Assembly: GCF_001426745.1 (NCBI RefSeq)
Contig: NZ_LMFI01000003.1
Location: 95,837-159,836 of the forward strand
Reading direction: 5' to 3'
From: Nocardioides sp. Root140
GTDB taxonomy: Bacteria; Actinomycetota; Actinomycetes; Propionibacteriales; Nocardioidaceae
Length of the DNA: 64,000 nt
How positions within the stretch are numbered: position 1 is the stretch's first letter; every line of letters starts with the position of its first letter. Positions 55,696-63,968 of this stretch are shown piece after piece. Both the position numbers and the translations under genes were made by a program. A model generated the notes under the pieces. It saw nothing but the letters and a program-made list of their open reading frames with translations. It ran no database searches and was not told the DNA's origin.

Positions 55696-55738
55696 TGAAC
55701 ACTGATGTTCGAGTTAACATCTCGAACATCAGTGTTCA
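55696..55738. promoter_or_regulatory. Double TetR-type operator
   Basis: A perfect 18-bp inverted repeat (left arm TGAACACTGATGTTCGAG, 55696-55713; right arm 55721-55738) has a 7-bp centre. Each arm contains its own GAACA-N4-TGTTC palindrome, so two dimers could bind. It sits 25 bp upstream of the MFS start. The TetR gene at the end of the operon is the likely binder. Confidence 0.7.
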
Positions 55739-55763
55739 TCTTGCATCGGAAGGGGTTTCGGCC

Positions 55764-57197
55764 ATGGCACACGAACCACGCACGACGGTGGCGGACGGCC
55801 CGGTGGCCGACCCTCGCCGCTGGACCATCCTGGGCTTCCTCGGAGTCGCCCAGTTCATGCTGATCATCGACGTCACGGTGGTCGCGATCGCGTTGCCACA
55901 CATGGGCGCCGACCTCGGGCTCGACCGCGAGGCGACCACCTGGGTGGTCAGCGCCTACACCCTCGCCTTCGGGGGACTCATGCTGTTGGGCGGTCGCATC
56001 GCCGACCTGCTGGGATCACGCAACGTCGTGATCGCGGGACTGGCCGTGTTCACCGTCGCTTCGCTGGTCTCCGGTGTGGCGGACAGCTCGACGGCGCTGC
56101 TTGGTGGCCGGGTCGCGCAGGGAGTCGGTGCGGCGCTGCTCTCGCCGGCCGCACTCTCGGCCGTGGTCCAGCTCTTCGACGGAGAGGAGCGCAACAAGGC
56201 GCTCGGCATCTGGTCCGGACTCGGCGGGGCGGGGGCCGCGGTCGGCGTACTGCTGGGCGGCGTGCTCACCGCAGGGCCCGGCTGGCCCTGGGTGTTCTAC
56301 GTCAACGTGCCGATCGGCGTCGTCGTGACCGTTGTCCTGTTGCGCGTGCTGCCTGTGGCTCCGGGTGCTGGAGCCACCGGGATGCGACGGGGGAGCCTGG
56401 ACGTCATCGGCGCCGGGTTGGTCACCGCCGCCACCGGCACCGCCATCTACGCGTTGATCGGCGCCGGTGACCGGGGTTGGACCGACCGCACGACCCTGCT
56501 GCTCCTGCTGGGTGCGGTGCTGCTCTACGTGCTGTTCGGGTTGCGGCAGCGTACGGCGGCCGTGCCCCTCATGGACCTTGCGCTGCTGGCCCGTCGACCG
56601 GTGGCAGCCGGCACGTTCCTGGTGGTCAGTGCGACCTCCCTGATGGTGGCCGCCTTCTTCCTGGGCACGTTCTACCTCCAGCACCACGCCGACCTCGGAG
56701 CCCTGCTGACCGGAGTGCTGTTCCTGCCGATCGCGCTGGCCACCATGGCCGGTGCCACGGTCGCCGGGCAGCAGCTCGCCGCCGTCGGTGGCCGACTGCT
56801 CACCGCACTCGGGTTCGGCATCGCGGCGCTCGGGTTCACGGTGGCCGCCGTCGGCCTCGGCACGACGGCTGTCGTGGTCGGTCTGACCATCGGCGCCGTC
56901 GGGCTCGGGGTCCTCTTCGTCGTGGCCGCGGCCACGGCCCTCGGCCAGGTCGCTCCCCACGAGTCAGGCATCGCGTCCGGCATCGTGAGCACCTTCCACG
57001 AGTTCGGTGCCTCCCTGGGGGCCGCGGTGGTCTCGAGCGTCGCCGCGGCGAGCATCGCCGGCAGTGGCACTGACGGGTTCGTCGACGGCTTCACCCTCGG
57101 AGCCGCCGTCGCCGTGGCGGCCGGCCTCGTCGCAATGTTCCTGGTTCCGGGCCGGCCAGCCCAGGCTGCCACCGTCGCCGACGGAGGTGAGTGGTGA
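55764..57197 (+). CDS. MFS drug-efflux transporter (DHA2-like, 14 helices)
   Basis: The protein has 477 residues. FMLIIDVTVVAIALPHMGADLGLDREATTWVVSAYTL is the helix-1/antiporter motif of DHA2, and GGRIADLLGSRNVVIAG is the loop 2-3 motif. GGAAGGGG lies about 10 bases upstream. Its stop overlaps the next ATG by one base. The first gene of a three-gene operon that ends in a TetR regulator. Export of a toxic compound is expected. Confidence 0.9.
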   Translation: MAHEPRTTVADGPVADPRRWTILGFLGVAQFMLIIDVTVVAIALPHMGADLGLDREATTWVVSAYTLAFGGLMLLGGRIADLLGSRNVVIAGLAVFTVASLVSGVADSSTALLGGRVAQGVGAALLSPAALSAVVQLFDGEERNKALGIWSGLGGAGAAVGVLLGGVLTAGPGWPWVFYVNVPIGVVVTVVLLRVLPVAPGAGATGMRRGSLDVIGAGLVTAATGTAIYALIGAGDRGWTDRTTLLLLLGAVLLYVLFGLRQRTAAVPLMDLALLARRPVAAGTFLVVSATSLMVAAFFLGTFYLQHHADLGALLTGVLFLPIALATMAGATVAGQQLAAVGGRLLTALGFGIAALGFTVAAVGLGTTAVVVGLTIGAVGLGVLFVVAAATALGQVAPHESGIASGIVSTFHEFGASLGAAVVSSVAAASIAGSGTDGFVDGFTLGAAVAVAAGLVAMFLVPGRPAQAATVADGGEW

Positions 57198-57655
57198 TGA
57201 CGTCGCGCGAGGTGCGCAGGTTCGCCCTGCACTACGGCGAGATGGTGCTGGCCATGGTGATCGGGATGATGGCGCTCCACCCGTTGTGGACGCTCGCAGT
57301 GTCCGGCACCGACCCACAGGGCGTGCTCCGTTCGGTGGAGGTCGACTCCCTGGCCATGGCGACCACCATGGCGGTCCCGATGGGGGCGTGGATGCGGTTC
57401 CGTGGCCACGCCTGGCGCCCGGTCCTGGAGATGAGTGGCGTGATGTACGCCGGGTTCGTCGTACTCTTCCCGTTCCTGTGGGCCGGCTTGCTCGGTGAGG
57501 ACGGCGTGATGGTGCTCGGCCACGTCCTCATGTTCCTCCTCATGTTCGTGGCCATGCTCTGGCGGAGCGAGGAGTACGTCGGCACGCACGCCCACCACGG
57601 CGATGCGACACGGCTCGCAGGCTCCGGGGCCGTGGAACGCGTCGACCTAGGATGA
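57197..57655 (+). CDS. Small membrane protein of the MFS operon
   Basis: The protein has 152 residues and four helices (MVLAMVIGMMALHPLWTLAV, LAMATTMAVPMGAWM, VMYAGFVVLFPFLWAGLL, MVLGHVLMFLLMFVAMLW), with His in three of them. It is translationally coupled to the MFS gene and lies 7 bp before the regulator. The family is unknown to me; it may assist transport. Confidence 0.75.
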   Translation: MTSREVRRFALHYGEMVLAMVIGMMALHPLWTLAVSGTDPQGVLRSVEVDSLAMATTMAVPMGAWMRFRGHAWRPVLEMSGVMYAGFVVLFPFLWAGLLGEDGVMVLGHVLMFLLMFVAMLWRSEEYVGTHAHHGDATRLAGSGAVERVDLG

Positions 57656-57662
57656 AGGCATT

Positions 57663-58289
57663 GTGACGACGACCGGACAGTCTGCAGGTGCCGCGGAGAA
57701 GCGGCCGCCCCGCGCGGACGCACGACGCAACATCGCCGCGATCCTCGATGCGGCGACCGAGTGCCTGGCCCGTGATCCCGATGCGACGATCAACCAGGTC
57801 GCCAAGGCTGCAGGCGTCGGACGCGTGACCCTCTACGGGCACTTCGACTCCCGCGCGACCCTGGTCGCGGCGGTCGCCGAGCGGGCGATGGCCGAGGCGG
57901 ACTCCGTGCTCAAGGACGTCGACCTCGCCGGAGATCCGGTCGCCGCACTCCAGCGCCTGATCGAGGCCACCTGGGCGGTCACCCACCGGTACGGCGCTCT
58001 GGTGGTCGCCGCCGAACGCGCCCTTCCGAGTGAGCAGGTCGACCAGGCTCACGCCGACCTGCGCGCACGGGCCGAGCGGCTGCTGAAGCGTGGCCAGCGC
58101 TCGGGGGCGTTCCGCAAGGACCTGCCCGTGTCGTGGCTGGTCACCGTGCTGCACTCGGTCACCCACGCCGCGGTGACCGCCGTACATGCCGGTGATCTCG
58201 ACGCAGCTGACGGCCCGCGGATGATCAGCGCCGCGATGCTCGGCGTCACCACCCCGGCCGGGGGAGTCGTCCCCGATCCGGCTGGCTGA
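57663..58289 (+). CDS. TetR-family transcriptional regulator
   Basis: The protein has 208 residues. The N-terminal helix-turn-helix (ILDAATECLARDPDATINQVAKAAGVGRVTLYGHFDSRATLVAAV) is textbook TetR. It starts with GTG 7 bp after the small membrane gene. It probably represses its own operon at the double palindrome upstream of the MFS gene until an exported compound binds. Confidence 0.95.
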   Translation: MTTTGQSAGAAEKRPPRADARRNIAAILDAATECLARDPDATINQVAKAAGVGRVTLYGHFDSRATLVAAVAERAMAEADSVLKDVDLAGDPVAALQRLIEATWAVTHRYGALVVAAERALPSEQVDQAHADLRARAERLLKRGQRSGAFRKDLPVSWLVTVLHSVTHAAVTAVHAGDLDAADGPRMISAAMLGVTTPAGGVVPDPAG

Positions 58290-58325
58290 CCCCGCGGGGG
58301 CGCGGGACCAGGGGGCCAAGGATCG

Positions 58326-60128
58326 TCAGGGCGTCGGCCGGAGCAGTCGGACCCTGAGCACCCGCTCGCGGTCGCGGGCCTCCTGCTGGTCACGGCGCCG
58401 TGCGGCGAGCAGCTGGGGCAGCGAGACCACGCCGACAACGACGTCGGGATCGTCGCGGTCCAGCACCGGCAAGGTGGTGATCCCGTCGACCGCCATCGTC
58501 TCGGCGACGGCACGAAGGGTCTGGTCGCTGTGGGTGTGGACGGGGTCGCGGACCAGGAGGTCGCCGATCGTGCCACCCGGTGTCCGTGCACTGCCGAGCA
58601 GCGCCCCGCGGGCAACCACGCCCGCGAACGCGCCGTCATCGGTGACCGGATAGAGCTGCTGTCGCCAGGCCGCGTGGTCGTCGGCAGGTTCCTCGAGGGC
58701 GGTGAGGGCACTGGCGATCGGCAGGTCGGGCGTGAACTCGACGATCTCACTGGTCATCACCTCGCTGACGAAGGTGATCTCGAGCGGATCGACGTCGTAC
58801 TCGCGGCTGAGGTGGTAGCCGCGTCGGGCGATCTTCTCCGTCAGCACGGAACGCTTGAGGATCAGTGCCGAGGCGCCGTACGCCGTGAAGGAGCCGATCA
58901 TCACCGGCAGGATCGCGTCCCACTGATGGGTCAGCTCGAGTGCGAACACGACCCCGGTGAGCGGGGAGCGCATCACGCCGCCGAGCACTCCGGCGAGCGC
59001 GACCAGCGCCCAGAAGCCGGGGCCGACCGCGGGGAAGAGGTGCGACTCGAGCGCACCGAGGGCTCCACCGATCATGAACATCGGTGCGAGCACGCCGCCG
59101 GACGTGCCCGAGCCCAGCGACAGCGACCAGACCAGGGTCTTGACGACGAGGATGCCCACGATCAGGCCCAGGCCGATCTCGCCGCTGAGCTCGGCCTCGA
59201 TCACGTCGTAGCCGACACCGAGCGCCTCGGGGACGAGGAGCCCGCCCAGGCCGATCAGCACGCCACCGATCGCCGGCCACCACATCCAGTGGATCGGCAG
59301 GCGGCGGAACGCGTCCTCCGAGGCATAGACCAGGACGGTCGCGACCAAGGCGAGCAGTGCGGCGATCAGGCCGGACACCACGCACAGCGCGTAGTCGACG
59401 TCGTGCAGGTGCAGGGCGCCGGTGACCGGGAAGACCGCTCCCTCGCCGAGCAGGTGGTGTCGGAGTACGGTGCCGACCGCGACGGCTCCGGCCACGGGGA
59501 CCAGGCTCCTGGGCCGGAACTCGAAGAGCAGCAGCTCTGCGGCCAGCAACAGGGCCGCGAGTGGCGAGTTGAAGGTGGCCGCCATCCCGGCCGCGGAACC
59601 GGCGACCAGCAGCGTCTTGCGTTCGTCGGCGGTCAGGTGGAGGAACTGTGCGAGCAGCGAGCCGAGCGCCCCGCCGGTCATGATGATCGGGCCCTCCGCA
59701 CCGAACGGACCGCCGGTGCCGATGGCGATCGCCGATGACGTGGGCTTGAGTACGGCGACGCGGGGCTGCACCTTGCTGCCACCGAGCAGGATCGCCTCGA
59801 TTGCCTCGGGCATGCCGTGGCCACGAATCTTCTCCGAGCCGTAGCGCGCCATCACGCCGATGACCAGGCCACCGACGACCGGCGCGAGCAACACGAGCCA
59901 CCAGGGGTGATCCCCGCCGCCGGGCGCGACGAGCTCGGTCGAGGTGCGTTGGTAGAAGACCGCGTTGGTGATCAGGCCGATCAGCTGCAACAGGGACCAC
60001 GCGGCCAGGGCGGCGACGGCGCCCACCGGCAGGGCAAGCAGGGCGATCACGACCATGCGCGGGGTGACGGTGAAGTCGCCGAGGTGGCGCACGTCCCGGA
60101 CCGCGACGTTGCTGGAGGGATTGCTCAT
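58326..60128 (-). CDS. ClC-family chloride channel/antiporter with CBS domains
   Basis: The protein has 600 residues and about 18 membrane segments. GHGMPEAIEAI (103-113) stands where most ClCs have GSGIPE, so the usual Ser is His. GPFGAEGPI carries the gating Glu (E145). LGSGTSGGVLAPMFMIGGALG matches the third pore motif. Two CBS domains (MTSEIVEFTPDLPIASALTAL; VHTHSDQTLRAVAETMAVDGITTLPVLDRDDPDVV) end the protein. The ATG at 60128 is chosen over an upstream GTG. It is divergent from a MarR gene. Confidence 0.9.
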   Translation of the reverse strand: MSNPSSNVAVRDVRHLGDFTVTPRMVVIALLALPVGAVAALAAWSLLQLIGLITNAVFYQRTSTELVAPGGGDHPWWLVLLAPVVGGLVIGVMARYGSEKIRGHGMPEAIEAILLGGSKVQPRVAVLKPTSSAIAIGTGGPFGAEGPIIMTGGALGSLLAQFLHLTADERKTLLVAGSAAGMAATFNSPLAALLLAAELLLFEFRPRSLVPVAGAVAVGTVLRHHLLGEGAVFPVTGALHLHDVDYALCVVSGLIAALLALVATVLVYASEDAFRRLPIHWMWWPAIGGVLIGLGGLLVPEALGVGYDVIEAELSGEIGLGLIVGILVVKTLVWSLSLGSGTSGGVLAPMFMIGGALGALESHLFPAVGPGFWALVALAGVLGGVMRSPLTGVVFALELTHQWDAILPVMIGSFTAYGASALILKRSVLTEKIARRGYHLSREYDVDPLEITFVSEVMTSEIVEFTPDLPIASALTALEEPADDHAAWRQQLYPVTDDGAFAGVVARGALLGSARTPGGTIGDLLVRDPVHTHSDQTLRAVAETMAVDGITTLPVLDRDDPDVVVGVVSLPQLLAARRRDQQEARDRERVLRVRLLRPTP

Positions 60129-60168
60129 GGGGAAAAAGTATCGGAACACGACATATTAGGCTGAGGGT

Positions 60169-60573
60169 GTGTCAACCGATGAGCAGTACCAGCGCCTCCT
60201 GCTGTTCCGCACCACCTTGCGGCGCTTCGAGCAGTGGAGCAGGCAGGCGGCCGAGGAGCACGGGCTGACCCATGCCCAGCATCAGCTCCTGCTCGCGATC
60301 AGGGGGAGCACGACGGACGGGGGGCCGTCGATCGGCGAGGTCGCCGATGCCCTGCTGGTGCGGCACCACACTGCCAGTGAGCTGGCCGACCGTACGGCGC
60401 AGCTCGGCCTTCTGAAGCGGTCGCGCAGCACTGAGGACGCTCGCCGCGTGCAGCTCCGCCTGACCTCGTCCGGTGCTCGCGTGCTCGAGGAACTCACCGC
60501 CGTACACGTCGAGGAGCTGCGACGGCTCTCGGGACTGCTCGATCCGCTCGCCCCACCCACGTCGGGGACCTGA
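60169..60573 (+). CDS. MarR-family transcriptional regulator
   Basis: The protein has 134 residues. HAQHQLLLAIRGS, GEVADALLVRHHTASELADRTAQLGLLKRSRSTEDARRVQLRLTSSG are the winged helix and wing. It starts with a GTG 40 bp from the ClC start. TATTAG lies 10 bases before the GTG (60154-60159), so transcription may be leaderless. It may regulate the divergent channel gene. Confidence 0.9.
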   Translation: MSTDEQYQRLLLFRTTLRRFEQWSRQAAEEHGLTHAQHQLLLAIRGSTTDGGPSIGEVADALLVRHHTASELADRTAQLGLLKRSRSTEDARRVQLRLTSSGARVLEELTAVHVEELRRLSGLLDPLAPPTSGT

Positions 60574-60609
60574 CTGAGGTCGTTTTCACAGCGTTGGGGC
60601 CGAGGTGCC

Positions 60610-61776
60610 TCAGCTTCTCGGCCTGACCCGGAGCACCGCGTCGTTGCCGTCGTTGGCCGTGGTGATCAGGAGGTCGCCGTTGGGAGCGCTGGTGACCGAG
60701 CGGAGCCGTCCGAAGCTGCGCAGCGCGGACGGGATGCGGACCGACACCAACGTGCCTGCAGCGGTGAACTTCATGAACAGCACCCGCTCTGCCTTCAGTG
60801 CCGCCACGGCCAGGGTGCCGTTGTAGACACCCCATCGGCTGCCCCGCACCCTCGCGGCACCGGACGTGGCGATCGTGGGGTCGCCCGAGCGCCACCGCGC
60901 GTTGATCTGCGTGCCCGGCAGCGACTGGTCGGTCATCGGCACGCTCTCGTCGTAGCCGGGCACGGGGTTCCACCCGTAGTTGCCCCGCGTGCGCAGCCGG
61001 TTGACCTCGTCGTCGCGGTAGCTCCCGTGCTCGACGGACCACAGCGACCCGTCCGCGCGTTGGGCGAGGCCCTGCACGTTGCGGTGCCCGTAGGTCAGCA
61101 CGTAGCGCCGCTTCAGGTTCGTGGACGTGAGGAAGGGGTTGGTGGGCCACGGCTTCCCGGTCATCCGGTTGAGTCGGAGCACCTTGCCGTTGAGCGAGTT
61201 GAGGTTCTGTGGGTTGGTGCCCACGGCGGCGTCACCGGTCCCGACCAGAAGGTCACCACCACGGCCGATCAGCAACCGGCAGCCGCCGTGACGCCCGGAG
61301 GTGGCCTGGATTCCCGAGAGCAGTACCCGGCTGCGGACCGCTCTGCCGTGGGTGAAGTCGAGGGTCCAGGCGACCACGCGGACGTCGTGGCGGCCGGATC
61401 CGGCATTGCCGCCCTGGCACATGTAGAAGCGGTGGTTGCGCGCGAAGCCCGGATCGATCGCCAGCGACATCAGTCCGGTCTCGCCACTGACCCACACCGA
61501 GCTCTTCGGGTAGGCGAGGCTGCGCAGTCGCCCGCGCGAGTAGAGCAGGAGCCGCCGGGTGTCCCGCTCGGTGATCAGCAGGCGTCCGCCGCCGATCGCC
61601 TTGACATCCCACGGTTGCTGGAGGTTGCGCACCTGGCGAGTCACCTGGAGCGAGGGGACCACCGCCGCCGCTCGTGGCTTGCTCTCCTCTGCGGACTGGT
61701 CGGCCGAGCCCGGGGGAGTCAGCCCCGCGAGCAGGGCGAGGAAGAGGACCACGGACAGTGCGGCGGCTCGGCGCAT
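60610..61776 (-). CDS. Secreted PQQ-type sugar dehydrogenase
   Basis: The protein has 388 residues. A signal peptide (LSVVLFLALLAGLTPPGSA) is followed by a six-bladed beta-propeller. QQPWDVKAIGGGRLLITERD, GLMSLAIDPGFARNHRFYM and YGHRNVQGLAQRADGSLWSVEHG are characteristic of soluble glucose/aldose dehydrogenases. A PQQ-independent propeller is also possible. It acts outside the membrane. It stands alone, 37 bp from the convergent MarR gene. Confidence 0.85.
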   Translation of the reverse strand: MRRAAALSVVLFLALLAGLTPPGSADQSAEESKPRAAAVVPSLQVTRQVRNLQQPWDVKAIGGGRLLITERDTRRLLLYSRGRLRSLAYPKSSVWVSGETGLMSLAIDPGFARNHRFYMCQGGNAGSGRHDVRVVAWTLDFTHGRAVRSRVLLSGIQATSGRHGGCRLLIGRGGDLLVGTGDAAVGTNPQNLNSLNGKVLRLNRMTGKPWPTNPFLTSTNLKRRYVLTYGHRNVQGLAQRADGSLWSVEHGSYRDDEVNRLRTRGNYGWNPVPGYDESVPMTDQSLPGTQINARWRSGDPTIATSGAARVRGSRWGVYNGTLAVAALKAERVLFMKFTAAGTLVSVRIPSALRSFGRLRSVTSAPNGDLLITTANDGNDAVLRVRPRS

Positions 61777-61841
61777 GACGCCCACGCTACGCCTGGCTTG
61801 TCGCGCAGGTGGCGAACGCCGGCTGAGTTCGCCACGGGCGT

Positions 61842-62540
61842 TCACGGCGTTCGGGCTCTGGCGCCCCTGCCTGGCCGCACTTCCACGCCCGCCTGGTCGA
61901 CGGAGTCGCGGCTCGACCGGACCCGACGTAGATGCAGGTTGACCAGGACGCTCGTGACGGCGGCCCACACGCACCACAGGGAGATGACACCACCCTGGTT
62001 GAGGGCAGCCAGGCCGAGCACGACGACGAGGTTGAGCACACCGAAGAGCTGGAGTGAGCGTGCCCGGGCGAGCAGTGGTGGTCCCAGACAGGCAACGGCA
62101 TAGACCGGGAGGACGTGATCGGGGATGTACTCGCCGGCGAAGTAGGTGATCTGGTGTCCGTCGACTCGACGGTCCGGAGCATCAAGTCCCAGCAGATTTC
62201 CGCAGATGGCAACCGCAGTGAGACCGGCAACCACGAAGCCGACGTCGGCCACTCGCGAGCGGCCGACTCCGAGGCGGAGGAACGCCCACGGGATCAGCAG
62301 TGGGACCACCAGCAGTGCGATGACCAGGTAGGAGTACGTCGCCACGTCGCCGGTGCACTGGCCGACCCTTCCCTGCAGCTCCCACCAGACGAGCGTCTCG
62401 ATCAGTTGATGAACCCCGAAGACGACCGGCACGGCGGCCAGGGCGACCTGCCTGCGTGAGGTCACCTGGCGCAGGCAGTCGATGCCGATCCCGGTCACGA
62501 CCACACCGGCGACGACATCCATCTCGGGGGAGAAGCACAC
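61842..62540 (-). CDS. DUF6629-type membrane protein
   Basis: The protein has 232 residues and six or seven helices. MCFSPEMDVVAGVVVTGIGIDCLRQV is the opening signature of the family; HQLIETLVWWELQGRVG follows. It starts with GTG and has TAGGTT 6 bases upstream (62547-62552), typical of a leaderless transcript. Its function is unknown. Confidence 0.8.
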   Translation of the reverse strand: MCFSPEMDVVAGVVVTGIGIDCLRQVTSRRQVALAAVPVVFGVHQLIETLVWWELQGRVGQCTGDVATYSYLVIALLVVPLLIPWAFLRLGVGRSRVADVGFVVAGLTAVAICGNLLGLDAPDRRVDGHQITYFAGEYIPDHVLPVYAVACLGPPLLARARSLQLFGVLNLVVVLGLAALNQGGVISLWCVWAAVTSVLVNLHLRRVRSSRDSVDQAGVEVRPGRGARARTP

Positions 62541-62568
62541 GACGTGAACCTAGCAAGGGTCGCGTGGC

Positions 62569-62583
62569 GAACTGCGGCAGTTC
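62569..62583. promoter_or_regulatory. Palindrome AACTGCGGCAGTT, copy 1
   Basis: GAACTGCGGCAGTTC is a perfect 7+1+7 palindrome, 28 bp upstream of the DUF6629 start. A near-identical motif follows 62 bp further upstream. The two could be a paired operator or dispersed repeats. Confidence 0.5.
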
Positions 62584-62630
62584 ACGCCCCGGACGTGGGT
62601 CGGCAGCGGGAGGAGGCTCGGCCCGCCGCC

Positions 62631-62645
62631 CAACTGCCGCAGTTG
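62631..62645. promoter_or_regulatory. Palindrome AACTGCCGCAGTT, copy 2
   Basis: CAACTGCCGCAGTTG is the second copy; the shared 13-bp core is AACTGC-S-GCAGTT. It lies between the DUF6629 promoter and a terminator hairpin. The 320-bp gap 62541-62860 contains these two palindromes and the hairpin but no gene that I can support. Confidence 0.45.
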
Positions 62646-62657
62646 CCGACAGACAGA

Positions 62658-62694
62658 ACGGCCCCCGACCTGCGTGGTGCAGGTCGGGGGCCGT
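62658..62694. terminator. Strong hairpin downstream of the methyltransferase gene
   Basis: Left arm ACGGCCCCCGACCTGC (62658-62673) and its exact reverse complement (62679-62694) flank a 5-base loop. It lies about 170 bp beyond the stop of the minus-strand methyltransferase, and before the next minus gene, so it probably insulates the two transcripts. Confidence 0.7.
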
Positions 62695-62860
62695 CGTACG
62701 ACGATCAGATGTCGTAATACTGACTGACTGACCCATGCTGACCTGCGCAAACGTCGAGATTTCCCGGCCGTTTGTACCGGGCTTGTAACAGGCTACCTCC
62801 TGCAACGGGGCACCCTGAGCGGGTGAACAGGTCTAGATTCGCCTAGATTCTGGCCACTCT

Positions 62861-63469
62861 CTAGTTGGTGCGCCGCGCCGTGACCCACGTGAACTGTTGC
62901 TCGGCGCCGCCGGGAGTGCGGTGCATCCGCATCTCCGCACGAGTGAGGGTGAAGGTGGGCGCGAAGAGCGCGGCGAGGTCGTCGGCCGAATGACGGGACG
63001 TCGGCAGTCCCGAGCAAGAGGTGGGTCCGTCGGGGCCGAACGTGGCCACGACCAGCAGGCCACCGGGGGAGAGGGCGCGGGCGGCCAGGTCGACGTACGC
63101 CGCTTGGTGTGCCGGTTCTGTGAGGAAGTGGAGCACGGCGCGGTCGTGCCAGGCGTCGTAGGTGCGCGCGGGCTCCCAGGCGAGGACGTCGCTGACGACG
63201 TAGGCGACCCGCCCCTCTGCGGAGCCGAGCCGCTCGCGCGTCACTGCGAGCGCCTCCTGGGAGATGTCGAGCACGGTGATGTCCTCGCGACCGTCGGCGA
63301 GGAGTGCGTCGGGGAGCCTGGACGCGCCGGCTCCGATGTCGATCACCGAGCCGGGCTGTTGGCGTAGCAGCTCCACAGAGTGGGCGGGCGTCTCTTCGAA
63401 CCACGAGACCGCGTCGAGGTCGCGCGACGCGAAGACAGCATCCCAGTGGTCAGCGCTGTCGTCGCTCAT
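62861..63469 (-). CDS. SAM-dependent methyltransferase
   Basis: The protein has 202 residues. SVIDIGAGASRLPDALLADG (motif I near 41), VLDISQEALAV and WHDRAVLHFLTEPAHQAAYV resemble thiol/thiopurine-type methyltransferases of actinobacteria; the opening DHWDAVFASRDLDAVSWFEE is typical for this group. Its start overlaps the upstream DUF2892 stop by 4 bp, so it is the last gene of a three-gene operon. Confidence 0.85.
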   Translation of the reverse strand: MSDDSADHWDAVFASRDLDAVSWFEETPAHSVELLRQQPGSVIDIGAGASRLPDALLADGREDITVLDISQEALAVTRERLGSAEGRVAYVVSDVLAWEPARTYDAWHDRAVLHFLTEPAHQAAYVDLAARALSPGGLLVVATFGPDGPTSCSGLPTSRHSADDLAALFAPTFTLTRAEMRMHRTPGGAEQQFTWVTARRTN

Positions 63470-63669
63470 CGGAAGGCGCACCCGTTGCTGACGCCGAGTC
63501 GGCGGAAGATGACGGCCGCGGGGCAGAAGCCGGTGATGGACGACTGGAGCAGGTTGAGCCCGACGAAGGCGGTCAACAGCAGCCACCACGGTGATACGAG
63601 GGCCACCAGCAGAGCGCTGAGCAGGGTCATGGTGCCGGCGAGGAGGAGCACGGCGCGGTCGAGGTTCAT
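63466..63669 (-). CDS. DUF2892 inner-membrane protein
   Basis: The protein has 67 residues. MNLDRAVLLLAGTMTLLSALLVALVSPWWLLLTAFVGLNLLQSSITGFCPAAVIFRRLG has the two-helix pattern and the conserved GFCP motif of DUF2892, a family often fused to or beside rhodanese. It is coupled to both neighbours by 4-bp overlaps. Sulfur handling is possible by analogy. Confidence 0.85.
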   Translation of the reverse strand: MNLDRAVLLLAGTMTLLSALLVALVSPWWLLLTAFVGLNLLQSSITGFCPAAVIFRRLGVSNGCAFR

Positions 63670-63833
63670 GCCTTGCCTCCGAAGAGGCGGCTGAAGAACC
63701 CGGTGCCGGGCTCGTGGGGGTGGCCGGCGCACCGGTCGGCGCGAGGGACGCGGGCGAGGACCTGGTCGACGTGCTGGCCGCAGCCGGCCCAGGTGGTCTT
63801 GCCGCACTTCTTACAAGTGACTGCTCGGCACAT
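63666..63833 (-). CDS. Small Cys-rich (zinc-ribbon-like) protein
   Basis: The protein has 55 residues. CKKCGKTTWAGCGQHVDQVLARVPRADRCAGH contains CxxC, a third and fourth Cys and His, suited to one zinc ion. AAAGGAG lies about 9 bases upstream of the ATG. It overlaps the DUF2892 gene by 4 bp. This small protein family is conserved next to such membrane genes in actinobacteria, as far as I recall; its role is unknown. Confidence 0.75.
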   Translation of the reverse strand: MCRAVTCKKCGKTTWAGCGQHVDQVLARVPRADRCAGHPHEPGTGFFSRLFGGKA

Positions 63834-63900
63834 GGTGGAGCTCCTTTGGTTCGGGTGATCGTGCGGGAGGGGTGAGGGTGGTGAGTCTGGAAGGGGAGGT

Positions 63901-63968
63901 GTGGTCCGGACCCCCGTGGGGTCGGGCGCCCGGACCACGTGCCGCGGCGCAGGGGGATACGCCGCGGC
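63901..63968. terminator. Two hairpins near the right edge
   Basis: GTGGTCCGG (63901-63909) pairs with CCGGACCAC (63930-63938), and GCCGCGGCG (63941-63949) pairs exactly with 63960-63968. They lie between the Cys-rich gene and the window edge. On the minus strand a frame ending TFSHG and TGA at 63982-63984 would put them just after a gene entering from the right; that gene is not verified. Confidence 0.5.
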
